A stretch of DNA of 36,597 nt from Paulinella micropora (lineage: Eukaryota > Cercozoa > Imbricatea > Euglyphida). A program made the position numbers and the translations under genes. Where the stretch lies: positions 976,980 through 1,013,576 of the forward strand of contig BJOX01000051.1 in assembly GCA_009731375.1 (NCBI GenBank), read 5' to 3'. Positions 10,116-21,748 of the stretch are shown piece after piece (within the stretch, counting starts at the first letter, position 1; every line of letters starts with the position of its first letter). The notes under the pieces were generated by a model that made no database searches, was not told the origin of the DNA, and saw only the letters and a list, made by a program, of their open reading frames with translations.

Positions 10116-13100
10116 CACGACCTTGGCCTTGCAAATGCCAGAGTCCGTCTCGGTGGCCCCCGTCTGGCAGGCGCAGGCCCAAGGAAACCTCTGATCCCCC
10201 ACGACGCGGACCAGGGCCGACAGCGTAGACTGGCCGCAGACGATTTCTTTGGTCGGGACCGGCAACGATTTGTCCGAGGGAAAATCGCGCCGTTTGCAGC
10301 TGCAGCTCCGTTCGCCCTCCGGGCGCAGGCACCTGAACTTTTTGTCTACCGCGCACAGGCACTTGGCCTGCTTACCATCGTTGTTGTAGTAACAAGTAGC
10401 TGACACGTGGCAGGCGAGCGTACAGATGCGGTCCTGGCAGAACCTGCCGCCAAAGCCCGCCTCGCACTGGCAGGCCTGGCCGTCGGCCGCTGTGCGCATC
10501 GCGGCCTCGTACCGAGCATCACGCGCCGCGTACTTGAGGTAGGCAGGGAGCTGGAAACGGTCCATGCGGTACGAAAAACGGGCGAGGGCCGGCAGATGGT
10601 CGAAATCGTGCGCCTCCAGCGGAAAGGCGCGCGCCTGCGTGCACTGGCCGCTGCCGCTGCACGGCTTACCCGCGCAGCCACGCCTGGGCCAGACATCGCT
10701 CGATTCCAGCAGATCGGCATCGATGGTCGAGCGGGCGGCCTCCTCGTACTGCCCTAGGTACCAATTCCACACACACTGTTTGTCGGCGGTGCGATTGTCG
10801 TAGCACCCCCCGCTCAGCGTGACGTACTCACAGAACTGTCCGAAGTAAAGGGGCTGCATTTGCCGCACTTGCTTGCGCCGCTAGACTGGTTGTGCAAGCA
10901 CACCCCCGACGTCTCGCTGCCGGGCACGAGCAGGCTGACACGGGGCAGCTCGCAGCCAAAACACTCGCCGCGCTCGACTTCGGCGCCGGCGGCCCGCTTG
11001 CACTCAACCGCCTGGCTCTGGAAGCAGCCCTCGGGCGGTATGTTGCAGCTGGCGGGCTGGCCGTGTCCAGCCGTTGCTGACAAAACCCGTGAACGGTTGC
11101 GCCACGCAGTAGCGCGGGTCTCCCTGCTCGTACAAGTAGCAGCTTTTTCTGGCGCCCCCCGTGAGCATATATTCACCACAACGACACGTCGCGGCCCTCT
11201 CGTCCGCGCGGAAGTCTGCTACACAGACGCCGCGCCCGCTGCAGTCCTCGCCGCTGCCATACGAAAGCTTGGACTTGCACACGCCGCGCCCGTCGATGTC
11301 GCACGCGTCCTGTCGCAGCACGCGCGCAACCCTGGGCCCGCCTTGCTCGTCGTACACCAGCGTGGTGGGGTCCGTGTTCGGCTTGACCCGGAAGCCGCTG
11401 TTGCACTGGCAGCGACCGTTGCTGCCGCAGATGCCCCGGTCCCAACCGCAGGGCACCACGTTAGCGTCGCGCGGCGCTACCTCGGTGTCGGGCACGGACC
11501 ACGACAACGTGGACTGCGCGCACCAGTCGTAATTGTACGGCACAGGCTGCGGGCAGCGCGGCACAAAGCAGCCCCGCCATTGTCCGTCCACCAGCACCGG
11601 CTCGTTGCGCCACAGCGGGAAGGACAGGGATGAGCAGTTGCCGCTGCCCGAACTCCAACGGGCGGTGCCGTGCGAGAACGCATCAATTGCCACCCAGTTG
11701 CGCCAGTTCCAGTACGCTGCAAGCTGCCAGGGCCACGTCATGACCAGCGTTCCGCAGCGGGCGGGCAGCGGCTCGTGGCCGTGAGATCCAGTTTCTCTGG
11801 GCCGCCCCACGGCGCGTCATAGTCACATTTGCCAGTCAGGCCCGCGCTCGTCAGCGCGCCGCCGGACCAGGCCGGCACGAAGTAGCGCAGCAGCGTGTGC
11901 GACCGCGTTTCGGCTACTGCCACGGCGTGGTCCCTCGGCCGGAAGCGGTCCGCCGCCGAGCTGCGCGGGCGCGCCGCCCGCAGGTCATCCTGCGCCTGGG
12001 CCAGCAGCTCCAGCTCCGCCGCCGACCCCGGCCACGCGCCGCCGGAAACACAGGCCCCGTTGCCGGCGCCGCAGCCCTTTGGGAGGTTCGGGTCCGTAAC
12101 GGCTGCATCGGGCTTGTCGGTGCGGCGGGCCTCGTAAATGTCCCTGAGCACGAGGGCGTCGCGCATTCCCTCCCGCCACGAGATCCACGCGGAGCAGCAC
12201 TCGCTGGACTAACGACAGCTGATCCTGTGTAACCCCCTGGTGATCTTGCAAGGAAAAGAACCTGCCGTTCGCAGATTCACTGAGCCACTTGCTGGGAACA
12301 GCGCCGGCGGCCGTCAGGTTCAGCAGCGCCAGGTAGTAGCCGACCGCGAGCCTCGCGGCGGCGTAGCCGGCAACCGGGCCAGCTGTGGGCACCCAGGCGC
12401 TGGCCGGACAGTAAGTTTGGTTGCCGCACACCTGCTAACGGGAAGTTCAGCTCGCGCTCGCTAAAGAACACGCCGCCGTTCGCAATATCACGATCGCCTG
12501 GCAACGCACGTCCTCGAAGCACAGCTGGCGATGCGCGTCGCTGGGCGCCAGCACTGCGTTCGCGGTCGGGCGTGGGTACGCCGTGAGCTCCGCAAAAAGG
12601 TTCGGGCGGCAGACAGTGTCATTTTGCGGCACCCGTAGCAGCCCCGCCCCCGGAGAGTAAGTAAGCCCCGCCGTGCCCAGCCAGCAGCAGCCCTGCGCGC
12701 TGCAGCAGCGCACTGCTCTGTTGGCCGACGACGACGCGACCGTGCAGGCGGGGCAGTGCACCGTGCACAGCGGGAGCCCCAGCCCCGGGAGCAGCGCACA
12801 GACTGGCGTGGCGGCGCCGGCGTCGTCGGCGCCGATGCACCAGGCGCGCCGGTCGTGGCCGGCCGCCAGCACCTCTCCCAACAAAATGCGGCCACCTTCC
12901 CCGCTCCAGAGGCGCCAAAACAGCGACCGGACCGCGGCCGGACTGTCGACGCTCGCGCGCGGGTTCGTGCCGCGCAGGCTGTGCTCTAGCAGCAAGCCTG
13001 CTGGTAGCCTCCGGCACGTCGTCCGCCAGCCACAGCAACACCAACTCGTCCAGCGACACGAGCCCACGGGCCGCGCAGCTCAACCCCCCAGCGGACGAGG

Positions 13101-16100
13101 CCCACTGCCTGTTAGTGCAGAGCCGGAACGCGTCTAGATTGGCCTTCGACAGCCCGCCGCTCTGCATGTCAAGATAGCACTGGGTGTCGATCAACGCACT
13201 GGGCGCCAGCGCCTGCACAATTGGCGTCCAGTGCACGCCGCAGTCACAAGGCACCGGCGTGGCGCTGACACTCCCGGGCCGCGACGTACAGAATGGGTCG
13301 GAGACAGGGTCGCGCGTCCAGCCCCCGTCCCACTCGATGGTGCCGCCCGTGGAGGCACACGCGTACGCCAGCGCCCCGCAACGGTCCTCTGTTAGGCCCA
13401 GCGTCTGCCGGGCCACGGGGCACAGCACGTGCGCCGCCGCCGCCGGCGCGGTGTGGCACAGCAAGTAGTCGTCCGTCACGCGGTCGTTCACCACCATGTC
13501 CCGTTGCAGCGCGTCCAGCATTTGTCTGTCCACTTGCGCCGCGGGCATGGCCAGGGGCTCACACACTAGGTCCGTGGTCCCGCAACGGAAGCGCTGCTCA
13601 TAGAAGAGCGACAGCTCGCAGTCTGCCTCGGACCAGACCGTCACAGCCGCCGGCCCCGTCCCACAGTACGTAAAGCACTGGCCCTGCAGCGCGGGGCACA
13701 GGCCGTTGGTGAGCGCGTGGTCGGTGCCGAGCCAGCAGCCGCTGGAGGTTGACTCGTCCTGCAGGCTGTCCACCCACCAGCTGCCGCCACGCAGCTCCGG
13801 CAGGCGTGCCGTCCGGCACTGGCCACTCAGCTCGCACTCGCTCACGCGCTGCAGCGCCCGGCCAAAGTCCTGCGGGATGCAGTGGACGGGCAGCGCGCTG
13901 CAGTACTGCACCAGCTGTAGTGAGCCCTTGGGCCGCGCGGCACACGCTGGCGGCACCGGCGCGCGCAACATGTCCTCGTCCGAGCTCAGCTCGCAGTAGC
14001 TGAGCCCGCGGCCAGCGCCGTTTGTACCTGCGGCCAGGACCAGCGCCACCCGTTCGTCCACACCACGGTCCCGTCGGTCGTGGCGTTCGCGCGCACCAGC
14101 GCGTGCGGCAGGTCTACAGGACACGCCGCCAGCACCGCAGCGCACGCGCCGAGCGCCAAGGCTTCGTCGTAGTCCACCGTACAGTTGAACAGGCGCCAGC
14201 GGCCGTTGCCGCTGCAATCGTAGCGTCCTCCCGTGGTGGCGCTGCACGAAACTGCCTGCCCCCCGCACGTCGCCCCCCACCGCGGGGGCCGGGACCAAGG
14301 GCGGTCGGCGGCGCAGCGCCACCAGTCAGTGTTGTCAACGAATGGCGGCAGCTGTGCCAGGCACAGCTCGGCCCCGCAGCTCACGTTGCACCCGGGCGGG
14401 CACGCCAGCACCACAGAAGCCGGCAGGACGGCGCTGCACCCCGCGGTCGAGGAGTGCCAACCCGTCACCAGCTGCTGCCGCACAAGGTCTGGCTGAATCC
14501 GTGCGCAGTAGCGCACGAGGCGCGCGCAAGCCTCGCCGGCGTTAGCCGCTGCTGGCAGCAGCAGGTGGCAACGGTCGTTTGAGCCTGCAACTGTTCAGCT
14601 CGCGCCTGTCTCGTTGGTCTGCCCCTGCGCCGCAGTGAGCGCACACTGTACGGTTGTAGCCCCGCACGTCCAAGTCACGTTCTGCGCGTATTGCGCACCC
14701 GCTGCAGCAGTGCAGTACGGTGGCAATGGGCCAGGCGCCGCGTAGTTGTCGTCTGAGTCCACAAGGAAGACACAGCCCCCTACCTGCCACGCAGTTGGCG
14801 CGGGGTTGGTGTTTAGGCGCTGCGGCGGCCGGCAGCACTGCAGCTCGCTCGGCTGCAGGGCCAGCAGTTGTCGGCAGTCGCCGCCGGCGGCCGCTGCCAC
14901 AACCGCAGTGGGAACGCCGCGCGCAAGCCAGGCCAGCCGGTCCGTCAGGGACCAGCACAAGTACGACCCCGCGCTGTCTTGCGTGCAGCGCAGGGCGTGG
15001 TAAGAGCACGCCGTACCCAGCAGCGAATAGGTCTCGGTGGTGCAGGTGTAAGGGCAGTTCTGTAACAGCACGGTCGGGGTTATTGTCGGGGGTGCAATCT
15101 CAGGCGGAAAACACTGCTGGCACAGCAGCTCGGCCACGCCCCCGGGCGACTGCGCCAACCAGGGGTAGTTGGCCAGAACTGCCGCGCCGTCGCTGCCGGC
15201 CCAGAACGCCTCCCGACCCGAGGCGCGCGTGCGCGTTTCCGCGCGCACCAGCTGCACGTCCACCGAGGGGCAGCCGACGCAGCCTTCGGGTCCGCACCAC
15301 GTTTCTGCCGAAGAGGAGCATGCTCCGGCGCCGGCGCTAGGGGCCAGCTGCAGTTGAAGTCCACCGTGGGGTCGAACGCCCGACGAAACAGCTCGCAGTC
15401 GCCCGACAGCATCCTGGCGTCGACCGTGCGGTCAAGCACGAAGAAGGCGCGCGAACTGTTGGCGCGGCACCGGTAACGCGTGCTGTTGGGCAGCAGCTCG
15501 CAGGCGATCTGCGAGGAACCGGGCCCGCAGGGCAAAGTTACGAGCGCCAACGCCGAGCACACCACGGACGGCTCCGGCAGCTCGCCCACGACGTTCGGAA
15601 AGGCGCAGCTGTAGCTCTGAAGCAGCTCGTGCGCCTGGTAGCACAGGTGCCCGGCCCGGCCGTTACCGTCCAGTTCGACAACTGCGTAGCCCCGCGGAGG
15701 GGGGCCCAGGACGGACCAGACGAAGCTGGCCTCCAGGCGGGTCGCGGCCGTAGATAGCACGGGCCACCCGGCGCTTGAGACTATATAATAGCAGTCGCCG
15801 GTCGTTGTAGTGTTGTACCACAGCTCAAGACGGCAGTCGGGGCAGTTGACGTAGTAGTGCGGCGCCTTTGGCACCGCGGGCTGCGGCAGCCCCTGCTCTA
15901 GAGTGCACGACGGCCGCGCCGTGCACCACGTCCGCGGGTCGGCCCCGTTGGGGCAGCGCCACACCACCGGGAGCACGCCCGCGCCGTCCGGTGCGACGCT
16001 CTGGTTGCCGAGGCGCAGCACGTACAGGCCGCCGCCGGACCGCAGCGGCGGGCGCGGCACACAGAAGCGCACGCCGTCCCCGACGAGGCCAGCGGCGCAG

Positions 16101-18224
16101 CGGCAGTGCGGCCAAGTGTTGAGCAGCTCGCACGTGGCATTGGCGGTACATTTGACAAAAGCACAGCGGTCCAGCAACCGCAGCGCGCTGCCGCCCGTAG
16201 TTTATGTCACTGGCAGGCGTATCAGGAACGACGACTGGTTTAGCGACGTCTGGCCAGTCAGCAGCCGCGCGATCAGCAGGTTGTAGTCCTCGCGCTCGTC
16301 TTGATTTAGCTTCAGGCACGCCACGCGCATGAACACTGTGTCGGATGATCCTGGCAGCGGTAGGCTAGCTACCGTGTCAAAAGCAGAGCGCTCGTTCACG
16401 GGGTTCTGGGCCAACACTCGCACGGCCCTCCCGCTGGGGCTCAACACCGCGAGCCGCAGCTTTGGCCTGGCGCTACCACTGCAGTAGTGCACCTGACCCA
16501 CGTCCGTGGCTATCTTGTCGACAGTGAACGTGCCGTTGCGCGGGTCGCCCGTAGTGGAGATGAACAACAGCGAGCCGGTCGACGTAACCGTGAACGCTGC
16601 CGGCGCGGACGAGACTGAAAGGCACTGCACTATCAGGTCCGTGGTCGACCACAACAGCCGCTGGCCTAAGGCACCCGTGCTCTCGAGCCACACCGCCACA
16701 TTGCACTGGCCCACCAGGCCCAGGCCGGTAGGGTTTTCTTGCCACAGCGGCGAGCCCCACGGTGGGTCGTTGGCCTTTGTCAAGGGCACCGACCCGCTGC
16801 CTATCACCTTGCCACTGGACAAGTCGTACAAGCGGTATGGCACCACGACATCATAGGATGCTGCCCAATACACTTCTGTCGGGCAGGAAGGCACCATAAA
16901 CAAGAGGCTGTTTAGCACAGGCGATACCATCAAGAGGCAGTCAAAAACGAGTATTCAAATAGATCGAGCGGGCATTTAGGCTGACAAACCCCCAGTCTGT
17001 GCCAGCGGGAGGCGGCCAGTCCCAACGGCTGGCTTGTACATACAACAATTCAATCAAGCCCCAATAGCGCCCTGGTATACTAGCAGCCTGCTTAGTAGGG
17101 GACGAGTATACAGGCGCTTGTAAACTTGTGAATTATTAGCTGTCGTGCTCACAAACACGTAGGTAGCGGCCCAGCGATCTGGCCCGTTGCAGTACGTCAT
17201 TACGACGTCGTCGAGCCCGTCGCCGTCCAGGTCGCCCAGTGCTAGCTGCGGTCGGTACCACTGCATCTCGGCGCCCGGAACCATCAGCAAACTCTCGTAC
17301 TGCAGCCTGCCTAGACCAGCCAGCATTTCCTGTTCCTGGTATGCAACGCACTGCAGCCCGCCGGCCGACAGCAGCCGGCCCTGCGGGCACGTGTACTCGA
17401 CGCCCAGCCCGTTGTTGTCGTCCCTATACCCCGCCTGGCAGAACAGCGTGCACTTGGGGCCGTCAGGTACCAGCTAGTTACACTGCGAGCCGAACACCGG
17501 CACGCGCGGGAGCTCCCACTGGCACGGGATGCGGTTGCAGCCGTTGGTGCCGAAGCCGTTGGCGACCGGGTCGTTCTGCCAGTAGGCAGAAACGTTACAA
17601 GTGCACAGAGTGTAGGCTTGGCTGTTATACGAGCACGTTGCATTCGGATGGCAAGTGGTGCTCGTGCACGGCGGCCGATATCCGCTGATCACATCGCAGC
17701 CCATACCAGCCGCCATACACGGGGACCGACGTCGTCTGGTAAGAAAACGGTTGAAATAGCGGACAGTATGGTAATACTATCGGTACAGGATACCAGCCCA
17801 GCATACACCTTGCGTCACATTCTAGGCTTCTCTTGGGCCCCTGGCAGCCCGCCAAATCTATAGCGTCCCTATTGTATTGTCCGTTGTCGACGCTGCACCT
17901 CGTTTCAGCAAGATCCCAGCCCATCGCACACGTGCTGGAGTTGGTGGCAGAGTAGTAAGGAATATAATTGTCACGGCGGCAACCGCAGTACTGGTTAGTC
18001 GAATTATTGGCAGTAGATCGGAAAGCCACGTTAACCCAGGAAGGAAACTGCAATCTCAGATTGTAGCAATCTGTCCAGATCCCGGCCGAGACACAAACCG
18101 CCTCGCCGGAGCAAATAGCTACGCTATTCCGAAGCTCGTAAATCCCATGAGAGACGTAATATATTATGGTCCCATGAGAGTCTATTGCATACATCGGATT
18201 CGCAGGCACGAGAGATGGGCCTTT
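10116..18224 (-). CDS. Giant Cys-rich EGF-like/FG-GAP-like extracellular protein (frameshifted)
   Basis: About 2,700 codons on the minus strand read as one very large secreted or surface ectodomain. It is rich in Cys, Trp and N-x-S/T sites throughout. EGF-like modules are visible at about 17690-17570, 16170-16060 (DRCAFVKC, CRCAAGLVGDG), 11440-11190 and 10700-10420 (CQCEAGFGGRFC). An FG-GAP/VCBS-type Ca-binding loop (LGDLDGDGLDD) lies at about 17240-17205. The frame changes by one base at least ten times (near 17715, 17050, 16945, 15340, 14020, 13010, 12490, 12440, 12210, 11800, 11080 and 10860), some at short homopolymers. TAG 17476-17474 and TAA 16204-16202 lie in frame. TGA 14597-14595 also interrupts, but a second frame is open across it. 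Neither a start with signal peptide nor the C-terminus is visible; both ends abut homopolymers and gaps. It could instead be two or three adjacent genes, with a break near 16.2 kb. Confidence 0.6.
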
Positions 18225-18711
<487 letters not shown>

Positions 18712-19719
18712 CTAGAAATATACGGGCCCCAGGTACTGCCCGACCAGCCCGGCGACGCACGCGGGCCAGCGCAAAAATTTTATAAACCAGGGCGCGAGCT
18801 CGTGCGTGTACCAGCGTTCGCGGCCGCTGTCGAGCCCGCTCCAGTCCGCCTCGCAGTACCCGGGGTCGGCACAGGCGCGCAGCCCGCACAGGCTGCCGCC
18901 CTTGCGCACGAGCGACACACGGACGTACGAGGCGGGTGACAAGGATACATTTGTCAGCGTGGCCAGCGCTCTAGTGTCGCGCCCGTCAGCGGGCGTGGCC
19001 TCGATCAGCCATGTGTCGTCGTCGCGTACCCAGTTGAGCGCGTGCTCAGCTTCCGTACAGCAGTAAAGCCGCAGCCACAGCCGCACGCGGCCGCGGTCCA
19101 CCGCTGCGCGGTCCAGGAACAACGGGATTTCCTGCACGGGCTGCACACTGCGCGGGATCAGCCGCAGCGACGGTTGGTCGCCGGCCAGGGCCTGCGACAG
19201 ACGCAGCGCGTCGGCCACGCGCCGCTCTTGTGCGGCCAGCACTTTGCCGTGCACGGCCCGCGTGGTCTGTTCGAAAGCGTCCCGCAGGCGGTCCCTGGCG
19301 TTGGGCGCCCTGCGGTTCCAGCACCGGCGCACAAACATCCATTGCCCGGCGCTGGTCTTGTGGGTGGCGTACTCGGTGGCCTCGGCGCGTAGCCTCAGCA
19401 GCAGGTCCGCAAGCAGCTGCCCCCGCACCCACGCGATCGTCCGGCCCCTCGTGCACACGCTCCGGATGCAGTGCGGATTCTTGTGGAAGACGCACCACAG
19501 CATCGCCAACTCAGCGCCGGGGCAGTGCTGCCAGCCTTCGGCCAGCAGGTCGTCTACTGTGTGCGTTAGCGACCGTGGAGTGCAGATGAGCCTTTGCAGC
19601 AGCGCCTTCCGGGTAGAGGCGTCTAGCGCGAAACGGGGTGCGGCGGGCACGCCAGGCGCGGCTGTCGGTACAGCCCAGTTGACACGGCAGGGCTCGGGAA
19701 AACCGGCCGAGCCCTGCAT
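18712..19719 (-). CDS. Uncharacterised 335-residue protein
   Basis: An intact frame from ATG 19719-19717 to TAG 18714-18712. The N-terminal 180 residues are predicted to be helix-rich with many Arg/Leu/Ala, and the C-terminal part has a beta-type pattern with Trp-rich segments (WLRLYCC, NWVRDDDTWLIE). The last 25 residues (WFIKFLRWPACVAGLVGQYLG) are hydrophobic and could be a membrane-associating tail. No family is recognised. It is transcribed in the same direction as the giant Cys-rich gene and lies upstream of it. This is one of the few long frames in the left part without any shift. Confidence 0.65.
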   Translation of the reverse strand: MQGSAGFPEPCRVNWAVPTAAPGVPAAPRFALDASTRKALLQRLICTPRSLTHTVDDLLAEGWQHCPGAELAMLWCVFHKNPHCIRSVCTRGRTIAWVRGQLLADLLLRLRAEATEYATHKTSAGQWMFVRRCWNRRAPNARDRLRDAFEQTTRAVHGKVLAAQERRVADALRLSQALAGDQPSLRLIPRSVQPVQEIPLFLDRAAVDRGRVRLWLRLYCCTEAEHALNWVRDDDTWLIEATPADGRDTRALATLTNVSLSPASYVRVSLVRKGGSLCGLRACADPGYCEADWSGLDSGRERWYTHELAPWFIKFLRWPACVAGLVGQYLGPVYF

Positions 19720-19731
19720 TCGCTACTCTTT

Positions 19732-19775
<44 letters not shown>
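19732..19775 (+). repeat. (TTG)n microsatellite
   Basis: About 14 copies of TTG lie just upstream of the start codon of the minus-strand gene at 19719, so they would sit in its 5' leader as (CAA)n. Confidence 0.95.
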
Positions 19776-19853
19776 CGCACAGGAGCGGCGGTAGGAGAAA
19801 AGGGAGAAAGCGAGAGAGGCAAAAAAAAACCAATGGCGGTCGCGGGGTGGGGG

Positions 19854-20239
19854 NNNNNNNNNNNNNNNNNNNNNNNNNNNNNNNNNNNNNNNNNNNNNNN
19901 NNNNNNNNNNNNNNNNNNNNNNNNNNNNNNNNNNNNNNNNNNNNNNNNNNNNNNNNNNNNNNNNNNNNNNNNNNNNNNNNNNNNNNNNNNNNNNNNNNNN
20001 NNNNNNNNNNNNNNNNNNNNNNNNNNNNNNNNNNNNNNNNNNNNNNNNNNNNNNNNNNNNNNNNNNNNNNNNNNNNNNNNNNNNNNNNNNNNNNNNNNNN
20101 NNNNNNNNNNNNNNNNNNNNNNNNNNNNNNNNNNNNNNNNNNNNNNNNNNNNNNNNNNNNNNNNNNNNNNNNNNNNNNNNNNNNNNNNNNNNNNNNNNNN
20201 NNNNNNNNNNNNNNNNNNNNNNNNNNNNNNNNNNNNNNN
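19854..20239. other. Assembly gap (386 N) with poly-A edge
   Basis: The gap is bounded by a short G-rich edge on the left and two A-runs on the right (20242-20263 and 20265-20285). Confidence 0.95.
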
Positions 20240-20297
20240 TTAAAAAAAAAAAAAAAAAAAAAACAAAAAAAAAAAAAAAAAAAAACCTTGACCTAAA

Positions 20298-20358
20298 AAA
20301 AAGGAGGTTACAAAAAACTGACCAGACCCCAAAAGCAGTAATCCTCCTTTTCCTCTCC
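20298..20358 (+). repeat. Inverted repeat upstream of the oxygenase gene
   Basis: AAGGAGGTTAC near 20301 is matched by GTAATCCTCCTT near 20338 in inverse orientation with one bulged base and a loop of roughly 25 bases. It lies 40-90 bp before the ATG at 20385. It could be a regulatory hairpin or the 3' end structure of something lost in the gap. Confidence 0.4.
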
Positions 20359-20384
20359 CCTTTTTTTCGGAGGAAAAGTTCTAC

Positions 20385-21350
20385 ATGTTCCGCACCGTGA
20401 CCGTGTCGTTCGAGCCCTGCGCGGCCCCCTCTGACTCTTTCACTGACGAAACTATACGCGCGATCGCGGCGAGGGCCAGGCAGTTGAGGTGGCAGACGTA
20501 CTTGCTCGACATGGAAGAGCTAGGGGTAGAGCCCGAAGGCGACGCCTGCGTGCTGTTGATTAGGCGTGGCGTGTGGCGTTTCATGGAATTGGGGTCCATG
20601 GCTTTAGGTTTGCCGTTACCAGCGGGCGCTAGCAGCCTGCTACAAGACGAGTTGCTGGCGCTGGAGTGGCCCGCCCCGGTGCGCGGCGGCTTCCCCTCCC
20701 CCAAAAACTGCCAGACCCTGGCCTTCGGCGAGGCCGACGGCGCCGTGCCGCTCAGGCGGCTGCCGTTGCTTGCCCGGCTGAAGCGTGGGGTAGAGGGGCT
20801 GATCCCGGAGGCGCGGGACTGTCCAGTACGCGGCAACCTGTACTCGAACAACCGCCACCAAGGCATCTCGCCGCACGGCCACGACGGCCTGGCCGGCGTG
20901 ATTGGTGCGAGGCTCGGCGCCGCCATGGGCCTGCACTGGCACTGGTACTATGGCGGGCACCCCGTAGGCAGAGAGGTGAGCATCCAGCTGGACCACGGCG
21001 ACGTGTACATCATGTCGGCCGTCAGCGCGGGGGCCGGCTGGCGCAACAGGTCGGCTTTTGTGCTCCGCCACGCAGCGGGGTCCGTTTGCTACGCCCAGTT
21101 CCTGCCCCCCCGCCACAAGAAAAGAAAGCGACAGCCCGACAGCCCGACGACAACTTTGTGCCCTCCTCATCCGCCGTCGCCAACGGAGCTGCCGCTGCCG
21201 CCGCTGGTGCCGCTGGCGCTGCCGCGGAAGTTGCCGCCGGAGCTGCCGCCCGACATTGTTCTGCAGTCCCCGCCGCTAGACCTTTTGCCGCCGCCGCCGC
21301 TGGAGCTGCCGTCACCGCCCCCGCCGCCGGACGCCGGCCTCGCTCAGTGA
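20385..21350 (+). CDS. AlkB-like 2OG-Fe(II) dioxygenase
   Basis: An intact 321-residue frame from ATG 20385 to TGA 21350. The middle of the protein matches the layout of AlkB-type 2-oxoglutarate/Fe(II) oxygenases: NLYSNN (151-156), an HGHD metal-site region (164-167), a Trp/Tyr-rich strand (HWHWYY, 184-189), LDHGDVYIMS (202-211) and RHAAG (228-232, candidate distal His 229). In the related proteins the first site is HxD. Here the spacing is H-G-H-D, so either His164/Asp167 act with an extra residue or the Asp is replaced. Such enzymes demethylate nucleic acids or hydroxylate protein. The C-terminal 80 residues start with a basic RHKKRKRQ, a likely nuclear localisation signal, followed by a Pro/Leu-rich disordered tail. 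The start is supported by the absence of an earlier ATG in frame. Assigned by motif reading only. Confidence 0.65.
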   Translation: MFRTVTVSFEPCAAPSDSFTDETIRAIAARARQLRWQTYLLDMEELGVEPEGDACVLLIRRGVWRFMELGSMALGLPLPAGASSLLQDELLALEWPAPVRGGFPSPKNCQTLAFGEADGAVPLRRLPLLARLKRGVEGLIPEARDCPVRGNLYSNNRHQGISPHGHDGLAGVIGARLGAAMGLHWHWYYGGHPVGREVSIQLDHGDVYIMSAVSAGAGWRNRSAFVLRHAAGSVCYAQFLPPRHKKRKRQPDSPTTTLCPPHPPSPTELPLPPLVPLALPRKLPPELPPDIVLQSPPLDLLPPPPLELPSPPPPPDAGLAQ

Positions 21351-21733
21351 CATCTCCGGGAAAATGCCCCACGTGACTCCCTCTGCATGCTCCCCGCCCC
21401 TAATCCTCCCCGCCTCCCCCCGCCTTTTTTTTTTGCACTTCCCGACCAAACCGCCGTCGTCAGCCAAACACTAGATTTTTTGTTATGTGTGCCTGATTTT
21501 GTTTTGTACAGATATTCCCTGTTTTCTTTTTCTTCTCTTTTAAATTGGGCAGTTTTGACCGACATTTTGCTAAGGCGAACGCTAGCGGGGCGGGGCGGGG
21601 ATTTTTTTTTCGAACATCAGATATCTTTGCCTTTTTTTTCTGGTAGAGCTTTTTAGTATAAGTAAAAGAAATTTTCCCCGGGGCACAAGAGGTCTATTCA
21701 ATGACCCATGTTACCGTAGTTTTTTTTTAACTG
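21351..21733. other. Intergenic spacer
   Basis: No gene is recognised. The spacer is pyrimidine-rich near 21400-21430, then AT-rich with a short direct GGGGC repeat (about 21586-21600) and a T9 run at 21720-21728. TTTTTTTTTAACTGAACGACAG (21720-21741) resembles a 3' splice site directly before the next coding frame. Confidence 0.5.
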
Positions 21734-21748
21734 AACGACAGTGGAGTT

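Noticed and set aside
12619-14322. A single 567-residue minus-strand protein
   Set aside because: Only the middle part (about 14020-13010) is in the coding frame. The Arg/Ala-rich ends are shadow frames of the giant Cys-rich gene.
14595-14597. In-frame TGA in the giant gene as evidence for random decay
   Set aside because: A neighbouring frame is open across it and the region shows frame changes elsewhere, so a local double shift is as likely; it is kept only as a counter-example.
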